A DNA stretch of 8,740 nt from Treponema sp. (GTDB lineage Bacteria > Spirochaetota > Spirochaetia > Treponematales > Treponemataceae): NCBI GenBank assembly GCA_014804085.1, contig JAAVAM010000059.1:1-8740 (forward strand). Reading direction: 5' to 3'. Positions 4,377-8,740 of the stretch are shown here, one piece after another (position 1 is the stretch's first letter; every line of letters starts with the position of its first letter). The notes beneath the pieces are model-generated. The model saw only the letters and a program-made list of their open reading frames with translations. It did not search any database and had not been told where the DNA came from. A program made the translations under genes and the position numbers.

Positions 4377-6656
4377 CTATTCCGCCGTCAAATCGCCGTC
4401 TGCGCACTTTATCGTCTTGCCCTTCAAGCCGTACCCGCTCTCTTTTGTTATGGCATTCCACTGATCCATCGTGCCTTTGTACTTTATCACAAAGGGAACT
4501 TGCATGCTTTTGAATGCCTTAGATGCGATGTTCGTCACGCTGACAGGGATTGTCAGAGTTGTAAATTTGAGCGTAGAATTAGCAATCCATTCGCTCCCGA
4601 TGCCCGTCACGCCATTGGGAATTGTAAAAGGAGCAGCTTCACTACCAGTGTACCTTACGAGCACGCCGTTGTCGTCTATCGTTCCGTTCGATATTTTCGG
4701 CTTGGGGAACGCGCATACTGCGCACGTGCCGTCGCTGTAGGCATGGTTCTCGGTCTTAGTCGCGGCGCAGGCGAGGCAGGTCTCGGTGTGAGTGCCGTTG
4801 CCGTTGTCCGTGCCGTTATCATATTTGTGTTCCTCGGTGTTGGCATACTCACACTTCGTGCAAGTTATCGTGTGCGTTCCGTCGGCACTGTCCTTGTACT
4901 CGTAGTCGTGCGCCACGGATTCGGACTGCCCGTGGCAGACGGAGCAGGTCTGGTAATGTTTGCCGCTCCCGTTGTCGGCGTATGCACCCCAGTCATGCAC
5001 CGCATGTTCAGTACGGTTGCATACTGAACAGGTTTTACTGTGGTTGGAGCCGTCGTGGTCGTCGGTATATGCGCTCCAAGTATGCTCCTCGGTCGCGGAA
5101 TGAGCGGTACAGCCCGTCGTAGTGCAGATCTGGTAATGACCGTTGCCGTCGTTCTCGTATGTGTCGCCCCAAGTGTGTTGTGCTGTCTCGGAATGCCCGC
5201 ACCCCGTGCATTTCTTGACGTGTCCCGCGTCTGTGTATGTCTCGCCGCCGTAGGCGTGGGCTTCGGTCTTGGCATAGTCGCACTCCGTACAGGTCATGGT
5301 GTGCGTGGTACTGCTGTCGTCCGAGTATGTGTACCCGTGTGGCGCGGATTCGGTACGCCCGCAGCCCGTGCAAGTCCTGCTGTGCGTGCCGTCGCCGTTG
5401 TCCGTATATTCCTCGCCCCAGGTATGCGCTTCGGTTTTGGAATAGCCGCAGTTTGCCGTGCAGGTTTTGGTATGCGTGTCACCGTTTTCCGTATACGTGC
5501 ACTCGTGCGGCACGATCTCGGAATGTTCGCTGCATTCTTCTGTCGTACAGGTTCGGTAATGCCCGTCCTCGCCACCGTTTGTGTACGCTTCGCCCCAAGT
5601 ATGGGTGTGCGCGGGCGTGCCGCTCTCACCCGTGAACTGTACGGTCACCCCGTCCAGCCCGCCGTCCTTGGCGAGTTCGTCCCACTGTTCCGCCGTGCCG
5701 TGGTAGGTGACGGCCGTCCCCGCAGGGAGCGCGCCCGCGCCGATGTCCGTGACGCTCGCGGGGATGTCCACATGGGCAAGGCCCGTACATCCGGCAAACG
5801 CGTTTTCGCCGATGCTCGTCACGCCCGCAGGAATGCTGATATGCTCCAGTTCGGTATGCCCCGCGAACGCGCCGCCCGCGATTGCCGTCACGCCGTCGGG
5901 TATGGTGATGTCCGTCGCGCTGCCCCGGTAGCCGGTGAGCGTGCCGTTTTCGTCCGTGATGAATACCGTGATGTCGTCTAGCCCGCCGTCTGCGGCGAGT
6001 TCGTCCCACCGCTCCGCCGTGCCGTGGTAGGTGACGCTTGTCTCCGCGGGGATTGCGCCCGCGCCGATGTCCGTCACGCTACTTGGTATCGTCACGTGCG
6101 TGATGTCCGCGCAACCTGCGAACGCGCCCACACCGATAACCGTCACGTTTTCTGGTATCGTTACGGTCGTCGCATTCCCGGAGTATTTGACGAGTACGCC
6201 GTCCGCTATCTCCCATTCGTCCGGCTTGACCGGCACGTCCGGCACGGCAGGGGCAGATTTCCATTCGCCGTCGGAGCATATTACCGGCGTGCCGCGTAGC
6301 GTCTCCCCGAATCCGTCCTGCTCTGCCATGTCGGCCCATTCGCCGACCGTGCCGCCGAAGATGATTTTCCCGACTTTCACGCCGGAGAACGTGTAGCGCA
6401 TGATGTGCGTCACGGTGGCGGGAATGGTCAGCGTCCCGATAGTGCCGCAGTTGCCGAACGCGTTGTTCCCGATGCTCGACGCGTTGCCCGGCACGGCCAT
6501 GTCCTCCGCACCCCCGGAACACCACACGAGCCGACCGCCCATGACTTTGTACTCCACCGCCGGAGGCGTGTCCGCGTCGTCGTCGCTCCCGCAACCCGCC
6601 GCGAGCAGCAGCGCGGTCAGCAGTGCGAACAGGATTTTTCTGTGCGTTCTTTTCAT
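4377..6656 (-). CDS. BspA-like leucine-rich-repeat surface lipoprotein with Cys-pair repeat region
   Basis: This 759-residue protein starts at ATG 6656, after AAGGAG with six bases of spacing. Residues 1-21 are a lipoprotein signal peptide with lipobox LAAGC, so Cys22 is the likely lipid anchor. Residues 55-130, 150-230 and 236-340 carry BspA/LRR_5-type repeats (TIPxxVTxIGxxAFAGC). Two of these blocks, including GAGAxPAxTxVTYHGTAExWDELA, are close duplicates in protein and DNA. Residues about 350-650 hold 11 modules with Cys pairs. A last LRR block (655-757) closes the protein. BspA-like proteins in oral and gut anaerobes bind host matrix or other cells; that role is inferred here. The Cys/His spacing could bind zinc or form disulfides. 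It stands alone, with inverted repeats upstream. Long antisense frames across it are by-products of GC-rich repeated codons. Confidence 0.9.
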   Translation of the reverse strand: MKRTHRKILFALLTALLLAAGCGSDDDADTPPAVEYKVMGGRLVWCSGGAEDMAVPGNASSIGNNAFGNCGTIGTLTIPATVTHIMRYTFSGVKVGKIIFGGTVGEWADMAEQDGFGETLRGTPVICSDGEWKSAPAVPDVPVKPDEWEIADGVLVKYSGNATTVTIPENVTVIGVGAFAGCADITHVTIPSSVTDIGAGAIPAETSVTYHGTAERWDELAADGGLDDITVFITDENGTLTGYRGSATDITIPDGVTAIAGGAFAGHTELEHISIPAGVTSIGENAFAGCTGLAHVDIPASVTDIGAGALPAGTAVTYHGTAEQWDELAKDGGLDGVTVQFTGESGTPAHTHTWGEAYTNGGEDGHYRTCTTEECSEHSEIVPHECTYTENGDTHTKTCTANCGYSKTEAHTWGEEYTDNGDGTHSRTCTGCGRTESAPHGYTYSDDSSTTHTMTCTECDYAKTEAHAYGGETYTDAGHVKKCTGCGHSETAQHTWGDTYENDGNGHYQICTTTGCTAHSATEEHTWSAYTDDHDGSNHSKTCSVCNRTEHAVHDWGAYADNGSGKHYQTCSVCHGQSESVAHDYEYKDSADGTHTITCTKCEYANTEEHKYDNGTDNGNGTHTETCLACAATKTENHAYSDGTCAVCAFPKPKISNGTIDDNGVLVRYTGSEAAPFTIPNGVTGIGSEWIANSTLKFTTLTIPVSVTNIASKAFKSMQVPFVIKYKGTMDQWNAITKESGYGLKGKTIKCADGDLTAE
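4713..5606 (-). repeat. Eleven Cys-pair modules inside the lipoprotein gene
   Basis: Modules of about 27 residues repeat the pattern HxxTC-(2-4)-C...H, for example HSRTCTGCGRTE and HYQTCSVCHGQSE. Pairs lie at residues 370/375, 399/403, 429/432, 456/459, 483/486, 511/516, 543/546, 571/574, 599/602, 627/630 and 645/648. Most are CxxC; two are spaced by four and one by three. A His three to four residues before the pair and another His after it are nearly constant, suggesting a repeated metal-binding or disulfide unit. Divergence between modules shows old duplication. Confidence 0.8.
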
Positions 6657-6688
6657 GTCGTTCTCCTTATTTTCCCGCGTGGGGATTT

Positions 6689-6704
6689 CCCGCTTGGAAG
6701 CGGG
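6689..6704. repeat. 16-bp inverted repeat in lipoprotein gene leader
   Basis: CCCGCTT-GG-AAGCGGG is a perfect palindrome with 7-bp arms, about 33 bases upstream of the lipoprotein ATG. It may be part of the 5' leader or an operator. Confidence 0.55.
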
Positions 6705-6711
6705 CGAACTC

Positions 6712-6764
6712 TTTGGGGGAGAGAGAGACCTCTACTCGGAAGCGTGGTCTCTCTCTCCCCCAAA
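6712..6764. repeat. Perfect 19-bp inverted repeat
   Basis: TTTGGGGGAGAGAGAGACC at 6712-6730 and its exact complement at 6746-6764 flank a 15-base loop. It lies between the DUF6261-like gene and the lipoprotein gene. The stem is strong in RNA from either strand, but neither side has a T-run. It may be a processing or termination structure or a short mobile palindromic element. Confidence 0.7.
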
Positions 6765-6786
6765 CCCCCACTCTCTTCCAGCACCG

Positions 6787-6806
6787 CTTGGGGCTACCGC
6801 CCCAAG
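6787..6806 (-). terminator. Hairpin just downstream of the DUF6261-like gene
   Basis: CTTGGGGC-TACC-GCCCCAAG is a perfect 8-bp stem with a 4-base loop, 17 bases past the stop codon. It is strong enough to define the 3' end of the transcript, though the U-run of a classical intrinsic terminator is missing. Confidence 0.5.
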
Positions 6807-6822
6807 ACCCCGCTTCGCAGTG

Positions 6823-7551
6823 TCAGTTATCTGATGTACTGCTGCCCTTGTTTTTCTTTGACCCGCCGAGGACTTCCTGCCGGAAGTGGTCGATCTCGGT
6901 GTTGGCGTAGTCGATGAACGCGGCGTAGTCCGCTTCGCCCTCAAGCAGGGCGTGGGCATTCACGTGGAGCACGAGCATTCTGTATGCCTCATCGCTCGCG
7001 GTGCGGGCGGCTTTGAGTGCGCCCGCCGTCTTTGCCGAGCGTTCGTCCGTCCGCTGTGAGGTCAGCGCGCGTACTTCCTCGTTCGCCGCTTTCAGTTTCT
7101 CTACGAACGCGCCGAGCGACAGCGCGTCCACCTGCGGCTTGTACTTGCCCTCCAAATCTTGGATGAAGTTGACGAGCAGACCCGTCTCCTTGTCCAGCTG
7201 CGCCTTCGGGTCGATCTTGTAGTCTTTGATGTGCTGGTTCAGCACTTTTGCCGCTTCCGCCATGTCCGCCAAGGGGAATCCCGCGTAGCCCGCTACGGCT
7301 TTCTTGTAGCCCGCATAGAGCTGGTCGCGCAGGCGGTCTGCCTCGGCGATTTTGTCCGTCGTCAGGCTCTTCGCGCTGACTTGCAGGTTCTCGTCCTCCG
7401 CCTGCACCGCCGCGCGCAACGCCTGCACCTGCGCCGCGCACTTCTCGGACACCGCCGCGTCCTTTTCCGCGCGGTCCACCACGTTGGACACGAACAGGAA
7501 ATGCGCCGCATTGTTCATGGTGGTGAGCGGGAGTGATTGGATTTCTTTCAT
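6823..7551 (-). CDS. DUF6261-like helical protein of unknown function
   Basis: This 242-residue protein starts at ATG 7551, with AAAGGAG six bases upstream (MKEIQSLPLTTMNNAAHFLF). It is almost wholly alpha-helical and rich in Ala, Glu, Lys and Asp, with no signal peptide or membrane segment and a short Lys/Ser-rich tail (SKKNKGSSTSDN). ADRLRDQLYAGYKKAVAGY (71-89), the central LVNFIQDLEGKYKPQVDALSL (126-146) and TSQRTDERSAKT (164-175) resemble my memory of the DUF6261 family, known from Bacteroidota and some Treponema; not verified by search. No catalytic motif is apparent. The frame stays open upstream through the 42-bp repeats to 8163, so a longer phase-variable form is possible (see the ORF at 8096-8167). 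The leader also holds two mutually exclusive hairpins. Confidence 0.8.
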   Translation of the reverse strand: MKEIQSLPLTTMNNAAHFLFVSNVVDRAEKDAAVSEKCAAQVQALRAAVQAEDENLQVSAKSLTTDKIAEADRLRDQLYAGYKKAVAGYAGFPLADMAEAAKVLNQHIKDYKIDPKAQLDKETGLLVNFIQDLEGKYKPQVDALSLGAFVEKLKAANEEVRALTSQRTDERSAKTAGALKAARTASDEAYRMLVLHVNAHALLEGEADYAAFIDYANTEIDHFRQEVLGGSKKNKGSSTSDN

Positions 7552-7567
7552 AAGATGCTCCTTTTTT

Positions 7568-7596
7568 AAAGCCGAAAGGAATGTCCCGGCTTTCGG
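7568..7596 (-). promoter_or_regulatory. Two alternative hairpins in the DUF6261 gene leader
   Basis: The 5' leader can fold as CCGAAAG...CTTTCGG (7596-7590 with 7578-7572) or as AAAGCCG...CGGCTTT (7593-7587 with 7574-7568). The two share bases and exclude each other. They end a few bases before the ribosome binding site. Neither masks it directly, so a switch is only a possibility. Read on the plus strand, the first hairpin is followed by six T, so it could also stop antisense transcription. Confidence 0.4.
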
Positions 7597-7672
7597 TATG
7601 ATTTTTTCAGCCGCATACGCGGCGGTTGTTTTTTGGTGGTGAGATTTCCCCGCGCAGGCTTGCCCGGACGCG

Positions 7673-7966
7673 TCAGAGACCTCGGACGGTGTGTTCCCGG
7701 CTTGCGTGGAGGTATCGGAGGTCTCGGACGGTGTGTTCCCGGATTGCGCGGAGGTATCGGATGCCTCGGACGGTGCTTTCCCGGTGTGCGGGAAGGAATC
7801 GGAGGCCTCGGACAGCATGTTCCCGACCTGCGCGGACGAATCGGATGCCTCGGATGGCATATTCCTGAAGTGCGCGGACAAATCAGAGGTCTCGGACGGC
7901 ATGTTCCCAGTCGGCGGGAAGCTATCGGAGGTCTCAGACGGTATGTTCCCGATGTGCGCGGGCAGT
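7673..7966. repeat. Seven tandem 42-bp repeats
   Basis: Seven direct units of exactly 42 bases start at 7673, 7715, 7757, 7799, 7841, 7883 and 7925, with degenerate partial units on both sides. A typical unit begins TCGGAGGTCTCGGACGG. Because 42 is divisible by three, every frame yields a 14-residue repeat. Changes in otherwise conserved codons fall mostly on the third base in one pair of frames: on the minus strand PSExSD...GN (in frame with DUF6261), on the plus strand SExSDGxFPxCA. That suggests the units were or are translated. The plus-strand frame lacks a start before the repeats. No other gene is seen in 7552-8095. Confidence 0.85.
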
Positions 7967-8095
7967 GCGGATATGCTATAAGGGTATCTCCCGGAGCGCG
8001 GGCAAGGACTGCCGTGCGGGGAGACACTCGGTATCGGGTGAGACGTTCGCAGTGTGGGGATTGCGGGATTTACGCGAGCGGGAAGCCGGGCTTTT

Positions 8096-8167
8096 TCAGC
8101 CGCAGGGCGGCGCGGGCAACCGGGGGGGGGTATTTCCTCTGTGGTTATGTTTCGATGCCGCAGTCAT
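8096..8167 (-). CDS. Possible phase-variable start ORF upstream of the 42-bp repeats
   Basis: ATG 8167 opens MTAASKHNHRGNTPP, crosses a C9 tract and stops at TGA 8098-8096 after 23 codons in this sequence. It has no ribosome binding site, but a promoter ends six bases upstream, as at pth, so a leaderless start is plausible. With eight or eleven C residues the frame would run on without a stop through the 42-bp repeats into the DUF6261 gene, giving 447 residues with C8. As read it may be the OFF state of a switch, or only an untranslated leader. The product is not recognised. Confidence 0.35.
   Translation of the reverse strand: MTAASKHNHRGNTPPRLPAPPCG
8122..8130. repeat. G9/C9 homopolymer tract
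   Basis: Nine consecutive G on the plus strand (C9 on the minus). It is the only G or C run of this length in the window and is a typical slippage-prone tract. It lies 37 bases downstream of ATG 8167 and of the predicted transcription start. Confidence 0.9.
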
Positions 8168-8173
8168 GCCGGT

Positions 8174-8202
8174 ATGATACCACAACGCCGTGCCGTTTGC
8201 AA
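8174..8202 (-). promoter_or_regulatory. Promoter between vsr and the 42-bp repeats
   Basis: On the minus strand TTGCAA (8202-8197), a 17-base spacer and TATCAT (8179-8174, five of six consensus bases) are followed by six bases and ATG 8167. Transcription would begin at the ATG. This predicts an RNA covering the C9 tract, the repeats and the DUF6261 gene. Confidence 0.6.
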
Positions 8203-8233
8203 GGCGCGAACCTGCCGCCCGCCCCCGTCGCGG

Positions 8234-8740
8234 TCAGAATTCCTTGAACGGCTCGTCCTGCCCCTCTTCCAGCCAGAGCGAGATTTTTTCGGCGGCGGCG
8301 CGGATATTCTGCGCGCGGTGCTTGCCCATAATCGTGCATTCCCAGAGCACGCCCACGCGCCAGCCCTGCTCCAGCAGCGCGGCAATGTCGCGCTTGTCGC
8401 GCGCGCGGTTGCGCTCGAATTTTGCCTGCCAGAACGCGGTGTTCGTCGTGGGCATCCGAAACTTGTCGCAGCGGCGGACGTAGAAAATCGGCTCGTCGCG
8501 CACGGGCGTGACAATCGCGCTGTCGGCGGACTTCCAGCCGTGCGCGTGCCAGAAACAGCCGTTCACAAAGACGACCGCCCGGCAGTGCGGGAACACGATG
8601 TCGGGGCTGCCCGCGAGCCGCCGGTCGTTCTTGCGGAAGCGGAAGCCGAATCGGAACAGCTGCGAGCGCAACTGCGTCTCCAGCCGACCGCCCGTGCTGT
8701 GGATTGCCGCCATGTTCGCGTGCCGCCGCTCCGGCGAAAG
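8234..8740 (-). CDS. vsr: Vsr-type very short patch repair endonuclease (5' end outside window)
   Basis: Vsr nicks next to T:G mismatches arising from deamination of 5-methylcytosine and usually accompanies a cytosine methyltransferase, probably off the right edge. An internal Met at 8713 is not the start: the nine codons before it read LSPERRHAN, continuing into MAAIHSTGGRLE, the usual Vsr N terminus. Counting from that Met, the catalytic Asp is Asp38 (SPDIVF), followed by FVNGCFWHAH (49-58) and VLWEC (122-126). Candidate zinc ligands are Cys53, His58, Cys82 and Cys126. Between His58 and Cys82 there is a stretch about 22 residues longer than in E. coli Vsr, after which the family motif resumes (MPTTNTAFW). 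The His64 of E. coli is Asn51 here, a change I recall from other homologues. Confidence 0.88.
   Translation of the reverse strand, partial: LSPERRHANMAAIHSTGGRLETQLRSQLFRFGFRFRKNDRRLAGSPDIVFPHCRAVVFVNGCFWHAHGWKSADSAIVTPVRDEPIFYVRRCDKFRMPTTNTAFWQAKFERNRARDKRDIAALLEQGWRVGVLWECTIMGKHRAQNIRAAAEKISLWLEEGQDEPFKEF

Noticed and set aside
3639..5981. Long plus-strand open frames (462 and 313 codons) opposite pth and the lipoprotein gene
   Set aside because: They lie antisense to genes with clear family motifs, show Arg/Val/Ala-rich low-information sequence and have no ribosome binding sites; typical of GC-rich repeated coding DNA.
7673..7966. CRISPR-like array
   Set aside because: The 42-bp units abut with no spacers, and they vary as degenerate direct repeats; no cas genes are present.
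7566..8027. Minus-strand 153-codon Pro/Arg-rich frame from a GTG
   Set aside because: It is the repeat array read in a frame without third-base bias, and no ribosome binding site precedes the GTG.
8165..8182. Plus-strand promoter at TATGAT (8173-8178)
   Set aside because: No good -35 at 16-18 bases, and no plus-strand gene follows; the same bases fit better as the minus-strand -10.
7633..8247. Plus-strand 204-codon frame with Gly/Arg-rich repeats
   Set aside because: It starts at TTG without a ribosome binding site, runs antisense into the end of vsr, and its repeat changes do not favour third positions.

Overview
The window is a GC-rich bacterial chromosome segment in which almost every gene lies on the minus strand; the exception is one small HxlR-type regulator. 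The gene set fits a host-associated anaerobe: a BspA-like leucine-rich-repeat lipoprotein with Cys-pair repeats, a DUF6261-like protein, an HD-GYP protein, a radical SAM peptide-modification locus and a G9/C9 homopolymer tract. My best guess is a Treponema-like spirochaete, because the peptidyl-tRNA hydrolase and MazG read like Treponema versions to me, but this is recollection and other anaerobes are possible.

Layout: (1) 1-533, the N-terminal part of a radical SAM enzyme, running off the left edge, preceded by a 43-residue ACG-repeat peptide (588-719) with four evenly spaced Cys. This looks like the RiPP-type 'ACGX' system. A divergent promoter region separates it from an HxlR-type regulator (939-1259). 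(2) 1278-2576, a membrane-anchored HD-GYP protein with a clear promoter and, just upstream, a dense cluster of TGCAGA/TCTGCA half-sites. (3) 2800-4292, a pth-mazG operon with a 4-bp ATGA overlap, apparently transcribed from a leaderless promoter. (4) 4377-6656, a large surface lipoprotein with leucine-rich repeats flanking 11 Cys-pair modules. (5) 6689-6806, an intergenic block of three strong inverted repeats. (6) 6823-7551, a DUF6261-like gene. (7) 7552-8233, a region without a conventional gene: seven 42-bp tandem repeats, a C9 tract (minus strand), and a promoter placed exactly at an ATG. (8) 8234 to the right edge, a Vsr-type mismatch endonuclease whose start lies outside the window.

The most unusual part is region 7. 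A promoter of form TTGCAA-17-TATCAT ends 6 bases before an ATG at 8167. That ATG opens a frame that crosses the C9 tract and stops after 23 codons. Loss of one C (or gain of two) would fuse it in frame through the 42-bp repeats into the DUF6261 gene, giving a protein of about 447 residues. This has the layout of a phase-variable switch, although the reading is inferred. The second system worth attention is the ACG-repeat peptide with its radical SAM enzyme, an intervening 10-bp stem-loop and a possibly associated redox-type regulator.
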